A DNA stretch of 42,486 nucleotides from Frankiales bacterium (GTDB lineage Bacteria; Actinomycetota; Actinomycetes; Mycobacteriales; SCTD01): the NCBI GenBank assembly GCA_025966135.1, contig JAOPVP010000052.1, positions 1-42,486 on the forward strand. The letters are read 5' to 3'. Under the pieces are notes generated by a model. The model searched no databases and had not been told where the DNA came from. It worked only from the letters and a program-made list of their open reading frames with translations. Position numbers and translations under genes: made by a program. Positions 16,355 through 24,353 of this stretch are shown piece after piece. Within the stretch, counting starts at the first letter, position 1, and each line of letters opens with the position of its first letter.

Positions 16355-17404
16355 GTGAGCAGGCTCCGCCTGCTGCTGCTCGTCGCGGGTCTCGGCGCGC
16401 TCGTGACCAGTCCCGCTGCCCATGCGGCGGTGGCTCCTGCCCCGGAGCTCGACGGCGCTCTGGTCGCGAGCAGCTCGACGCGGGCCGTGGCCCTGCTCGA
16501 GTCGGCTGCCCGATCAGCCCGCACCCGCACCTGGAGCGGTACCCAGCAGGTCGTGAGCACCCGGTCGGGCGAGCCTCGCCGCACGGTGCTGGAGATCCAG
16601 CACACGCCGGGTAGCGGCAGCACGGTGCGGGTCCTGTCCTCGCTGGACCACGCCCTTGCTCCCGACGTCCTCGACGACAAGCTGCTCACGCTGCTGGCGG
16701 GGCACTACGACCTCCGCGTCGTCGCCGGCACCGTCTGCGCCGGCCACCGTGCCCGGGTCGTCGAGGCCCGCCGTCCCGGTGTGACCGGTCCTGCCGGCCT
16801 GGCCGGCCGTTTCTGGCTGGACGCTGCGACGGATCTGGTCCTGCGACGCGACGTCTTCGACGGGACCGGCGCGGTCGTCCGGAGCAGCACGCTCGTCAAC
16901 CTCACGGTCGGCCGCACTGCGCCGGCGACGTCAGTGGACTACACCGCCGGTGAGGCCGTCCGGCCGACCGGGCAGCGGCTCGACGAGGAGCAGCTGACCT
17001 TGATGGAGGCCGCCGGGTGGCCGGTGGTGCGGACGCTGCCGTCGGGGCTCGAGCTGTTCGAGGCGCGCCTGCACGACGAGCAGGTGCTGCAGCTGTCCTA
17101 CAGCGACGGTCTGTCGACGCTGTCGCTGTTCGTGCAGAAGGGCGAGCTCCCCGACCACGTCCCGGGAGTTGCCCGGTCCATGGGCGGCGGCACGGTCCGG
17201 ATCTCCTCGGGCTCGACGGAGCGGGTGGTCTGGTCCGGCGATGGGCGTACCTGGACGCTGGTGTCCGATGCCCCTGAGTCGATGGTCCAGGACGCGGTGC
17301 TCGTCCTGCCCCATGCGCCCGCGGCCGTCACGGACGACGGGGTGCTCAGCCGAGCCTGGCGAGGCATGTCACGGGTCGGCTCCTGGTTGAACCCGTTCGA
17401 GTAG
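16355..17404 (+). CDS. RseB/MucB-like sigma-E regulatory protein, exported
   Basis: The product has 349 residues. A signal peptide is clear (SRLRLLLLVAGLGALVTSP, probable cleavage after AHA near 24). The mature protein has the LolA-like fold of RseB: LLESAARSARTRTWSGTQQV, then TVLEIQHTPGSGSTVRV, CAGHRARVVEAR, and GRFWLDAATDLVLRRDVFDGTG, followed by a C-terminal domain (to LFEARLHDEQVLQLSYSDGLSTLSLF). In proteobacteria RseB binds RseA and senses lipids or LPS. The gene lies 7 bp after rseA and before htrA, which supports a sensor role here; in mycobacteria this slot is empty. GTG at 16355 chosen for signal peptide fit. Confidence 0.8.
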   Translation: MSRLRLLLLVAGLGALVTSPAAHAAVAPAPELDGALVASSSTRAVALLESAARSARTRTWSGTQQVVSTRSGEPRRTVLEIQHTPGSGSTVRVLSSLDHALAPDVLDDKLLTLLAGHYDLRVVAGTVCAGHRARVVEARRPGVTGPAGLAGRFWLDAATDLVLRRDVFDGTGAVVRSSTLVNLTVGRTAPATSVDYTAGEAVRPTGQRLDEEQLTLMEAAGWPVVRTLPSGLELFEARLHDEQVLQLSYSDGLSTLSLFVQKGELPDHVPGVARSMGGGTVRISSGSTERVVWSGDGRTWTLVSDAPESMVQDAVLVLPHAPAAVTDDGVLSRAWRGMSRVGSWLNPFE

Positions 17405-17449
17405 GCGCACACTGGTGGGACCGCGCGAGCAACTCGGAGGACCCCACCC

Positions 17450-18739
17450 GTGCCCGACCAGCCCGACCCCTGGTGGTCGCCGACTGACGTCTACGGCGCC
17501 CCGCAGAGCCAACCCGCGGCCCTGTACGGCGAAGCCATGCCGTCGGCACCTACCGGCGCGCTGGCATGGGGCTACCCGACGACCACGATCGGTCAGGGGT
17601 CGACGGCCCGCGAGCGCCGCGGTGGCCTGACCGGGGCGGTCGCGGTCCTGGTCACGGCCCTGGTGGCCGGCAGCGCCGGCGGCTACCTCGGCTACCGCGC
17701 CGCCGAGGACAACCGGGCGGCCGCGGTGGGCAACGTGCGGGACCCCTCAGCGACCCTGGGCACCGCTGTCCCGACGACGGCCGCGACCCGGCCGGCCAAC
17801 TCGGTGGCAGGGATCGCCGCCCGGGTGCTCAAGAGCGTGGTCAGCATCTCGGTCCAGTCGTCGGCCGGCGGCGCCACCGGTTCGGGTGTGGTCGTGCGCT
17901 CCGACGGTTACGTCCTCACCAACAACCACGTGGTGGCCGAGGGGGCCAGTGGCGGCGGCACCATCACGGTGTCGTTCAACGGCGCCGGCGCGGTCGACCT
18001 GCCGGCGTCGATCGTCGGCCGCGACCCCGAGACCGATCTTGCGGTCATCAAGGTGCGCGGCGCTCACGCCCTGACGCCTGCCGCGCTCGGAAGCTCGAGC
18101 GGCCTGGTCGTCGGCGACCCGGTCGTGGCGATCGGTTCGCCGCTGGGACTGGCGGGGACGGTCACCTCGGGCATCATCAGCGCGCTCAACCGCACGGTCC
18201 GGGTGCCGAGTGAGACCGGTACGACGCCTGCCAGCCCGCTGTTCAACGCGATCCAGACCGATGCCGCGATCAACCCGGGCAACTCGGGCGGGCCACTGGT
18301 CGACGGCGCGGGCCGGGTGATCGGGATCAACTCCGCCATCGCGACGCTCGGCAGCACGGGAGTCGACACGCAGACAGGCAGCATCGGGGTCGGCTTCGCG
18401 ATCCCGGTCGACGAGGCACGCTCGATCGCCGAGCAGCTCATCCGCACCGGCAAGGCGACCCACCCGGCCATCGGGGTGTCTGCGGCAACCGTCGGCGCGG
18501 ACGGCAACGGCGCCCGCGGGGCGAAGCTGTCCAGCGTGCTCGCGGGTGGACCGGCCGAGAAGGCCGGGTTGAAGCCGGGTGACATCATCACCAGGCTCGA
18601 CGGGATGGCCGTCGACAGCGTCGACCAGCTGATCGTGATCCTGCGGACCTTCCACGTCGGGGACACGATCACGGTTGCCTACTTGCGCAGCGGGTCGGCA
18701 AGGACCGCCCGTCTTGTCCTGCAGGACAAGAAGAGCTGA
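17450..18739 (+). CDS. htrA: HtrA/DegP-like membrane serine protease with PDZ domain
   Basis: The product has 429 residues. A cytoplasmic N-terminus rich in Pro and Gly is followed by one membrane segment (about 60-81), a trypsin-like domain and a C-terminal PDZ domain (about 335-429, with GGPAEKAGLKPGDIITRLDG). The triad is His160 (LTNNHVV), Asp196 (DPETDLAVIKV) and Ser279 (PGNSGGPLVDG). It would act on misfolded or regulatory proteins on the outer side of the membrane. GGAGG about 10 nt before the GTG supports the start. It follows sigE-rseA-rseB, as HtrA follows SigE in mycobacteria. Confidence 0.93.
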   Translation: MPDQPDPWWSPTDVYGAPQSQPAALYGEAMPSAPTGALAWGYPTTTIGQGSTARERRGGLTGAVAVLVTALVAGSAGGYLGYRAAEDNRAAAVGNVRDPSATLGTAVPTTAATRPANSVAGIAARVLKSVVSISVQSSAGGATGSGVVVRSDGYVLTNNHVVAEGASGGGTITVSFNGAGAVDLPASIVGRDPETDLAVIKVRGAHALTPAALGSSSGLVVGDPVVAIGSPLGLAGTVTSGIISALNRTVRVPSETGTTPASPLFNAIQTDAAINPGNSGGPLVDGAGRVIGINSAIATLGSTGVDTQTGSIGVGFAIPVDEARSIAEQLIRTGKATHPAIGVSAATVGADGNGARGAKLSSVLAGGPAEKAGLKPGDIITRLDGMAVDSVDQLIVILRTFHVGDTITVAYLRSGSARTARLVLQDKKS

Positions 18740-18779
18740 CCGCGCCCCGTACGCTGGTAGCGACGAAGGAGGACGGACG

Positions 18780-19106
18780 GTGTTCGGTGGGCTCGGTTGG
18801 CCGGAGACGGCAGTCCTGCTCCTGCTCGGACTGATCGTCGTGGGCCCCGAGCGACTGCCAGGGATCGCGCAGGAGGCCGGCAAGACCCTCCGCAAGGTCC
18901 GTGCCTATCTCAAGGAGCTGGGCGACGATCTGAAGGCCGACCTCGGCCCGGAGGTCGGAGACCTGGACCTGCGCTCGCTCAACCCCAGGGAGCTCGTCCG
19001 CAAGCACCTGTTCGAGGACGACGACGAGGACGAGCCCGTCGAGTCGCCGCGACGTTCCGTGCTCGTCCCAGGCGAGGCCGCTCCCTGGGACCCGGACACC
19101 ACCTGA
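18780..19106 (+). CDS. tatB: Sec-independent protein translocase subunit TatB
   Basis: The product has 108 residues. The N-terminal membrane helix ends in the diagnostic LLGLIVVGPERLPGIAQEAGK, then an amphipathic helix (LRKVRAYLKELGDDLKADLG) and an acidic tail. TatB forms the substrate receptor with TatC for folded twin-arginine proteins. AAGGAGG sits about 8 nt before the GTG at 18780. Placement after htrA is the same as in mycobacteria. tatA and tatC are not in the window, as is usual where TatB is encoded apart. Confidence 0.92.
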   Translation: MFGGLGWPETAVLLLLGLIVVGPERLPGIAQEAGKTLRKVRAYLKELGDDLKADLGPEVGDLDLRSLNPRELVRKHLFEDDDEDEPVESPRRSVLVPGEAAPWDPDTT

Positions 19107-19110
19107 CCGC

Positions 19111-19116
19111 TAACCT
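19111..19116 (+). promoter_or_regulatory. Candidate -10 box for leaderless small membrane-protein gene
   Basis: TAACCT ends 7 nt before the ATG at 19124, directly behind the tatB stop codon. Confidence 0.45.
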
Positions 19117-19123
19117 GCTGGCC

Positions 19124-19567
19124 ATGACACGCCCAGTTAAGGTTGTTTTGGCAGTGGTTGTCCTCGGCGCCCTGGGCTTCGGCGGCTTCCGCGCGTTCGA
19201 GTTCTTCGACCATCGCGGCGTCGTGAAGGATGCCGAGCGTGCCTGCGGGACTCTGGACACCCCGAGCGGCGCGGCCGCCCTGCCGAGCGGGCTCACCTTG
19301 CCCGGCAACCAGAAGCTGCTGCGGGTCGACACGCAGGGCAAGACCACCCTCGTGGTTGCCAGTGTCGAGGGACACCGTGCCGGCGTGGTCGCGGCGCGCG
19401 ATGCGGTCGTGACCCAGCTGGCGACCCAGGGCTACGCCCGGAAGGGCACCGATCAGGAACCCGGCTACGAAGCCGAGGCGCAGCTGGGTGGGAAGGGCGA
19501 CGCCTCGGTACGGGTGCGCCCGCTGTGCACCGGCCGCCTCGAGGTGCGCTACACCCTGCGGGGCTAG
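19124..19567 (+). CDS. Membrane-anchored protein of unknown function
   Basis: The product has 147 residues. An N-terminal membrane anchor or uncleaved signal (VKVVLAVVVLGALGFGGF) is followed by an extracytoplasmic domain of about 120 residues with two cysteines (in RACGTLD and RPLCTGRL) that could pair. The motif LPGNQKLLRVDTQGKTTLVVASVEG suggests a beta-rich fold. No family is recognised. It begins 18 bp after tatB but may have its own leaderless start. It converges on mrp; a short tandem duplication lies between. Confidence 0.65.
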   Translation: MTRPVKVVLAVVVLGALGFGGFRAFEFFDHRGVVKDAERACGTLDTPSGAAALPSGLTLPGNQKLLRVDTQGKTTLVVASVEGHRAGVVAARDAVVTQLATQGYARKGTDQEPGYEAEAQLGGKGDASVRVRPLCTGRLEVRYTLRG

Positions 19568-19573
19568 CTAGCT

Positions 19574-19625
19574 GCTTGCGGACTAGGTGTTTCGGCTTGC
19601 GGGCCTAGGTGTTTCGGCTTGCGGG
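19574..19625. repeat. Short tandem repeat at the 3' end of mrp
   Basis: Units of 21 and 22 nt (19574-19594 and 19595-19616) share GCTTGCGG and CTAGGTGTTTCG, and a third unit is truncated (19617-19625). The second unit contains the mrp stop codon and its last codons; the first repeats them out of frame beyond the stop. Confidence 0.75.
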
Positions 19626-20747
19626 AGAGAGCCCGAGGGACATGCCGGCGAGGCCGCGGGGCTTGCCGGTGAGCTTGTCGACGACGCACAGGAGCTCCTT
19701 GCCGGCGGCTGAGTCGGGCTCGTCGAGCACGAGTGGTCGCCCGCTGTCGCCGCCTTCGCGTAGGCGCTTGTCGATGGGGATCTGACCCAGCAACGGCACC
19801 TCGGCGCCGAGTAGCCGCGACAGCGAGGAAGCCACGGCCGCGCCACCGCCGGAGCCGAACACGTCGACTGCCTCGCCGCAGTGCGGGCAGGGCAGGTAGC
19901 TCATGTTCTCGACCACGCCGGCAATCCGCTGGTGGGTCTGCAGCGCGATGGAGCCGGCGCGCTCGGCGACCTCCTGGGCCGCCAGCTGCGGGGTCGTGAC
20001 GACCAGGATCTCGGCGGTCGGGACGAGCTGTGCCACCGAGATGGCGATGTCACCGGTGCCCGGCGGGAGGTCCATCAGCAGGTAGTCGAGGTCGCCCCAG
20101 TAGACGTCGGCCAGGAACTGCTGCAGAGCCCGGTGGAGCATCGGCCCGCGCCACACGACCGGGGTGTTGTCCTTGGTGAACATCCCGATGCTGATGACCT
20201 TCACGCCGTGCGCCGACGGCGGCATGATCATCTGCTCGACCTGGGTCGGACGGTGATCCACACCGAGCATGCGGGGCACCGAGAAGCCGTAGATGTCGGC
20301 GTCCACGACACCGACCCGCAGCCCTTTCGCGGCCATCGCCACAGCCAGGTTGACGGTGACCGAGCTCTTGCCGACCCCGCCCTTGCCGGAGGCGACCGCG
20401 AACACGCGGGTCAGCGAGCCGGGCTGAGCAAAGGGGATGTCGCGCTGCGGGTTGTCGCCGCGCAGGAGCGTCTGCAGTGCCTGGCGCTGCTCGGTGCTCA
20501 TGACGTCGAGCTCCACGACCACGCTGGTGACGCCCTCGAGCTTTCCGACAGCCGCGGTGACGCGCTCGGTCAGCGTGTCCTTCATCGGGCAGCCGGAGAT
20601 GGTCAGGTACACAGCCACCCGCGCCGTGCCGTCCGGATCGACGCTGGCCGACTTGACCATGCCGATCTCGGTGATCGGCCGGCGGATCTCGGGGTCTTCG
20701 ACGGTGGCGAGGGCGGCGGTGAGCTGGTCCTGCGTTGGCGTGGTCAT
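19605..20747 (-). CDS. mrp: Mrp/ApbC-type iron-sulfur cluster carrier P-loop ATPase
   Basis: The product has 380 residues. An N-terminal MIP18/DUF59 domain (about 5-85) with SGCPMKDTLTERV precedes a MinD/Mrp ATPase with deviant Walker A GKGGVGKSS (121-129), DADIYGFSVPRMLG, MDLPPGTGD, and the cluster-binding CPHC (Cys287, Cys290). It would load Fe-S clusters onto apoproteins in the cytoplasm. ATG at 20747 gives the family N-terminus. The last codons lie inside a tandem duplication, so the C-terminal ASRNT may be a recent change. Location near sigE-htrA-tatB is conserved in actinobacteria. Confidence 0.93.
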   Translation of the reverse strand: MTTPTQDQLTAALATVEDPEIRRPITEIGMVKSASVDPDGTARVAVYLTISGCPMKDTLTERVTAAVGKLEGVTSVVVELDVMSTEQRQALQTLLRGDNPQRDIPFAQPGSLTRVFAVASGKGGVGKSSVTVNLAVAMAAKGLRVGVVDADIYGFSVPRMLGVDHRPTQVEQMIMPPSAHGVKVISIGMFTKDNTPVVWRGPMLHRALQQFLADVYWGDLDYLLMDLPPGTGDIAISVAQLVPTAEILVVTTPQLAAQEVAERAGSIALQTHQRIAGVVENMSYLPCPHCGEAVDVFGSGGGAAVASSLSRLLGAEVPLLGQIPIDKRLREGGDSGRPLVLDEPDSAAGKELLCVVDKLTGKPRGLAGMSLGLSPASRNT

Positions 20748-20776
20748 GAGGCTTCCAGAGTACGCGCGGAGCCGGA

Positions 20777-21619
20777 CTAGCTGAGGGCCGCGATGGCCTC
20801 GGCCGTCGCGAGGGTGCGCAGGGCGTTGTCGCGGTGCAGGTTCTCGACCATCCGGCCGTCGACGACGACGACGCCCTTGCCATCGCGCTCGGCCTCGGCG
20901 AACGCCTCGATGACGCGCCGCGCGTGGTCGATCTCCTCCTCGGAGGGCGCCCACAACTCGTTGGCGATCTCGACCTGTGTCGGGTGCACCAACGTCTTGC
21001 CGTCGAAGCCCATCTGCTGGCCCTGCAGGCACTCCGCCCGGAAGCCCTCGAGGTCCTTCACATCGTTGTAGACGCCGTCGACGATGGCCTTGCCGGCCTC
21101 GCGTGCGGCCAGCAGCGCGGTCGTCAGGTGCGGGTAGAGCGGCGCCCGGCCCGGCACCAGCGCGGCCCGCAGCTCCTTCGCCAGGTCGTTGGTGCCCATC
21201 ACCAGCACGTCGACCTGCTTGAAAGCGGCGATCTCGCGTACGGCGAACAGCGCGGCGGGCGTCTCGACCATGGCCCAGATCCGGGTGTCGCCGGCGAGGG
21301 CGGCGACCCGCTCGAGGTGTTCGGGTCCGCTGACCTTAGGGATGACCACAGCGTGCGGTTTCGCCGCGGCTGCGGCCAGCAGATCGGCTGTGCCCCAGGG
21401 GGTGTCGAGCCCGTTGCAGCGGATCGTGAGGGTCTTGTTGCCATAGGCCGCGGAGACCACAGCGGCGCAGGCCTGCTCGCGGGCGAGCTCCTTGGCGTCC
21501 GGTGCGACGGCGTCCTCGAGGTCGAAGATGATCGCGTCCGCGGGGATCGTCTTGGCCTTCTCCAACGCCCGTTCGTTGGAGCTGGGCATGTAGAGAACCG
21601 ACCGCAGTACCCCGCTCAC
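20777..21619 (-). CDS. HpcH/HpaI aldolase family CoA-ester lyase (CitE-like)
   Basis: The product has 280 residues. CitE/malyl-CoA lyase motifs are present: [83 protein letters not shown], and [14 protein letters not shown]. Stand-alone bacterial CitE-like proteins cleave or hydrolyse malyl-, citramalyl- or methylmalyl-CoA type esters with Mg2+; the exact substrate is not readable. GTG at 21619 overlaps the preceding stop codon, so it is coupled to the second lyase upstream. mrp follows 29 bp downstream on the same strand. Confidence 0.85.
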   Translation of the reverse strand: MSGVLRSVLYMPSSNERALEKAKTIPADAIIFDLEDAVAPDAKELAREQACAAVVSAAYGNKTLTIRCNGLDTPWGTADLLAAAAAKPHAVVIPKVSGPEHLERVAALAGDTRIWAMVETPAALFAVREIAAFKQVDVLVMGTNDLAKELRAALVPGRAPLYPHLTTALLAAREAGKAIVDGVYNDVKDLEGFRAECLQGQQMGFDGKTLVHPTQVEIANELWAPSEEEIDHARRVIEAFAEAERDGKGVVVVDGRMVENLHRDNALRTLATAEAIAALS

Positions 21620-22677
21620 AGCTGGTACTCCTTTGCCAGCTCGGGATCGCGCTGCGCGAGCTGGGTCGCCAGCTCCAGCACGACCTTGCACTGCTTGAAG
21701 GTCGCATCGTCCTGCATCTTGCCGTCGATCATCACCGCGCCGCGGCCGTCCTCGCCCATCTCCTCGACCACCCGCTTGGCCCACGCGACCTCGTCGGGCT
21801 CGGGGGAGAAGACCCTCTTCGCGATGTCGATCTGCACCGGGTGCAGCGACCAGGCGCCGACGCAGCCGAGCAGGTAGGCGTTGCGGAACTGGTCCTCGCA
21901 GGCGACGACGTCCTTGATGTCGCCGAAGGGCCCGTAGTAGGCGTAGATCCCGTTCATCGCGCAGGCATCGACCATGCGGGCGACCGTGTAGTGCCACAGG
22001 TCCTGCTGGAACGTCTCCCGCGGGGCGTCGACGTCGCCACCGGGCGGATCCTCGCGGACCAGGTAGCCGGGGTGGCCTCCGCCGACGCGGGTGGTCTTCA
22101 TGCGGCGGTTGGCCGCGAGATCGGCGGGGCCGAGGGAGATGCCCTGCATGCGCGGCGAAGCGGCGCAGATCTCCTCCACGTGGGCGACGCCTCTGGCGGT
22201 CTCGAGGATCGCGTGCACCTGGAGCGGGCGGCTGATGCCCGCCTTGGCCTCGAGCTGCGCGAGGAGGCGGTCGACGTAGTGGATGTCCTCCGGCCCCTCG
22301 ACCTTGGGGACCATGATCACGTCGATCTTCTCGCCGGCCTGGGTGACCAGCGTGGTGAGGTCGTCGAGGACCCACGGGCTGCCCAGGTCGTTGACCCGGG
22401 TCCACAACTGGGCCTGGCCGAGGTCGGCGGTGTTGGCGACCTCGACGAGCCCGGCGCGGGCCGCCTCCTTGTTGGAGGCCTGGATCGCGTCCTCGAGGTT
22501 GCCGAGCAGGACGTCGACCTTGGCGGCGATCTCCGGCACCTTCGCGACCATCTTGGGGTTGCTCGGGTCGAAGAAGTGGATCATCCGGGAGGGAGACCAC
22601 GGGATCTCGCGGAAGGGTGCCGGGGCACCGACGGCGAGGGGGCGGAAGAAGTCCTTGGCACTGCGCACGGCTGACAC
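21616..22677 (-). CDS. HpcH/HpaI aldolase family protein, malyl-CoA lyase-like
   Basis: The product has 353 residues. It is longer than its partner and resembles Mcl1-type L-malyl-CoA/beta-methylmalyl-CoA lyases: [67 protein letters not shown], and [17 protein letters not shown]. An insertion around [21 protein letters not shown] matches the position of the variable loop in Mcl1. Coupling with the shorter lyase suggests a heteromeric enzyme or two-step handling of a malyl-CoA ester. GTG at 22677 chosen; the frame runs on to 22755 into the divergent MarR gene. Expression is probably controlled by that regulator. Confidence 0.82.
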   Translation of the reverse strand: MSAVRSAKDFFRPLAVGAPAPFREIPWSPSRMIHFFDPSNPKMVAKVPEIAAKVDVLLGNLEDAIQASNKEAARAGLVEVANTADLGQAQLWTRVNDLGSPWVLDDLTTLVTQAGEKIDVIMVPKVEGPEDIHYVDRLLAQLEAKAGISRPLQVHAILETARGVAHVEEICAASPRMQGISLGPADLAANRRMKTTRVGGGHPGYLVREDPPGGDVDAPRETFQQDLWHYTVARMVDACAMNGIYAYYGPFGDIKDVVACEDQFRNAYLLGCVGAWSLHPVQIDIAKRVFSPEPDEVAWAKRVVEEMGEDGRGAVMIDGKMQDDATFKQCKVVLELATQLAQRDPELAKEYQL

Positions 22678-22696
22678 CGTATCCGTCCTCGAACAC

Positions 22697-22716
22697 CTTG
22701 CTCCTGCAAGTAGACT
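22697..22716 (+). promoter_or_regulatory. MarR operator candidate with adjoining -10 box
   Basis: The palindrome CTTGC-TCCT-GCAAG (22697-22710) is followed directly by TAGACT (22711-22716), a -10 ending 8 nt before the marR GTG. The palindrome also lies about 20 bp before the divergent lyase start, so one site could control both directions. Confidence 0.55.
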
Positions 22717-22724
22717 TCCTGTCT

Positions 22725-23246
22725 GTGGGAACACTGACGAGCACCGTGGCGGCACCGACGGGCGAGCCCCTGTCCGAGGTCGAGCTGGGGGCCTGGAGGT
22801 CTTTCCTGCGCGCCCACGCGCAGATCACCCGGGCCCTTGAGGTCGAGCTCGTCGCCGAGCACGACCTGCCACTTCCGTCGTACGACGTGCTGCTCCAGCT
22901 CGCCGAGTCCCCGGGCCGGCGCCTGCGCATGACCGAGCTGGCCGACCGCGTGCTGCTGTCCCGCTCGGGCCTGACCCGGCTCGTCGACCGGCTCGAGCGC
23001 GAGGGTCTCGTCACGCGCGCCGCGTGCCCCAACGATGCCCGTGGCACCCACGCCGTGCTCACCGACGCCGGGCTGGATCGCCTCCGCAGTGCCGCCCCCA
23101 CCCACCTGCGGGGCGTCGCGGAGCACGTCACCGGTCGTCTCACGGCCGGTGAGATCGACCAGTTGCGCGGGCTGATGCAGAAGCTCATGACTCACGAGGG
23201 ACCGCCGCCCGAGGGTGGCTGCGGCGCAGCCGAGGGCGTGAGCTGA
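22725..23246 (+). CDS. MarR-family transcriptional regulator
   Basis: The product has 173 residues with the MarR winged-helix layout: [20 protein letters not shown] dimer helix, [25 protein letters not shown] recognition helix, and the wing [19 protein letters not shown]. The C-terminal helices are short and end in a Gly/Pro-rich tail. It is divergent from the CoA-ester lyase pair and upstream of azlCD. A palindrome between the divergent genes fits autoregulation plus control of the lyases. The ligand is unknown; MarR proteins in such settings often sense aromatic or CoA-linked acids. Confidence 0.88.
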   Translation: MGTLTSTVAAPTGEPLSEVELGAWRSFLRAHAQITRALEVELVAEHDLPLPSYDVLLQLAESPGRRLRMTELADRVLLSRSGLTRLVDRLEREGLVTRAACPNDARGTHAVLTDAGLDRLRSAAPTHLRGVAEHVTGRLTAGEIDQLRGLMQKLMTHEGPPPEGGCGAAEGVS

Positions 23247-23947
23247 CACCAGGGGAGTCGCGCGCCGAGGTCATTCGGCGCGCCGTCGGGATCGGTGTCG
23301 CCGTCGGCGCGTACGGCGTCTCCTTCGGCGCCGCCGCCACGACGTCTGGACTGTCGGTTCCTCAGGCCTGCGCGCTGTCGCTGTTGGTGTTCACCGGCGC
23401 CTCGCAGTTCGCGCTCGTGGGCGTGCTCGGGGCGGGCGGAGGCGCCCTCGCAGGCGTCGCCACCGCGTTGCTGCTCGGCAGCCGCAACGCCATGTACTCC
23501 GTGGCCCTGTCGGAGCTGGTCCCCATGCGTCGTGCCCTGCGCCCCGTGGCCGCCCAGCTGACGATCGACGAGAGCACGGCCGTCGCCACCACCGCACCGA
23601 GATCCCTTGCGTCGGTGGGCTTCTGGACCGCAGGGATCGCCGTCTACGTCCTGTGGAACCTCGCGACCCTGCTCGGTGCGCTCGGTGCGGCGACTGTCGA
23701 CACCCACGCCCTCGGCCTCGACGCGGCCGTCGGTGCGGCGTTCCTCGCACTGCTCTGGCCGCGCCTCAAGGAAGCTCGTGGGGTGGCGGCGGGAGGTGCG
23801 CTGGTGGCGGCTGTCGCCGTACCCCTCACTCCGCCGGGAGTGCCCGTGCTGCTGGCCGGCCTCGCCGTGCTCCCCACTGTGCTGCGTCCGCTCCGACGGG
23901 CATCGGCAGGCGACGGCCGGGCGGACGCAGCGGAGGGAACGGCGTGA
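23243..23947 (+). CDS. azlC: AzlC family branched-chain amino-acid exporter subunit, probable CTG start
   Basis: The product has about 234 residues and six or seven hydrophobic segments. The family core is present: SLLVFTGASQFALVGVLG, ALLLGSRNAMYSVALSE and AAQLTIDESTAVATT. AzlC and AzlD together form exporters of branched-chain amino acids. Homologues begin well before the first in-frame GTG (23384), and the frame upstream (ESRAEVIRRAVGIGVAVGAYGVSFG) is clearly family sequence. No ATG, GTG or TTG occurs in frame between the upstream stop at 23150 and 23384. CTG at 23243 overlaps the marR stop as CTGA and has GAGGG about 6 nt upstream, so I take it as the start. Confidence 0.78.
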   Translation: MTPGESRAEVIRRAVGIGVAVGAYGVSFGAAATTSGLSVPQACALSLLVFTGASQFALVGVLGAGGGALAGVATALLLGSRNAMYSVALSELVPMRRALRPVAAQLTIDESTAVATTAPRSLASVGFWTAGIAVYVLWNLATLLGALGAATVDTHALGLDAAVGAAFLALLWPRLKEARGVAAGGALVAAVAVPLTPPGVPVLLAGLAVLPTVLRPLRRASAGDGRADAAEGTA

Positions 23948-24243
23948 TCTGGACCGCGGTGCTGCTCACCGCCGCCGGGTGCTATGCCCTGAAGCTGTCG
24001 GGCTGGTTCGTCCCGGCGTCCTTGCTCGAGCGGCCCCGGATCCGCGTGGCCGCGTCTGTGCTGCCCGTCGCGCTGCTGGCGGCGCTGGTGGTGGTGCAGG
24101 TGTTCGGCGCGGGGCGGTCGCTGGCGGTCGACTCCCGCAGTGCTGCGCTGGTCGCGGGCGCGGTCTGCCTGTGGCTGCGGCTGCCGTTCCTCGTCGTGGT
24201 CCTGGTCGCCGCCGCCACCGCCGCCGCCCTGCGCGCCCTCTAA
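23944..24243 (+). CDS. azlD: AzlD family exporter small subunit
   Basis: The product has 99 residues with three to four hydrophobic helices (IWTAVLLTAAGCYALKLSG, then VLPVALLAALVVVQVF, AALVAGAVCLWLRLP and a last helix). This is the usual AzlD size and pattern, with the conserved Tyr-Ala-Leu-Lys near the first helix. GTG overlaps the azlC stop (GTGA). The pair would export branched-chain or related amino acids across the cytoplasmic membrane. Palindrome family C follows. Confidence 0.85.
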   Translation: MIWTAVLLTAAGCYALKLSGWFVPASLLERPRIRVAASVLPVALLAALVVVQVFGAGRSLAVDSRSAALVAGAVCLWLRLPFLVVVLVAAATAAALRAL

Positions 24244-24258
24244 CCCGCTGCGCGCTTT

Positions 24259-24328
24259 CCCGCCGATCATGGAACTCTTGCCCGCCGCGCAGGCTCAGCG
24301 ACCGGGCACAAACTCCATGATCGGCGGG
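24259..24328. repeat. Long palindrome, family C (CCGCCGATCATGGA type)
   Basis: The 26-nt arms 24259-24284 and 24303-24328 match at 21 positions, with an 18-nt loop. The outer 15 bp (CCCGCCGATCATGGA) are perfect. It fills most of the 110-bp gap between convergent azlD and the esterase gene. Confidence 0.75.
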
Positions 24329-24353
24329 GTCGAGGTGGCGGGGGCGGGCGAGG

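Noticed and set aside
23384..23947. Short azlC starting at the first in-frame GTG
   Set aside because: It would delete the first helix and the conserved N-terminal segment that is clearly encoded upstream in the same frame.
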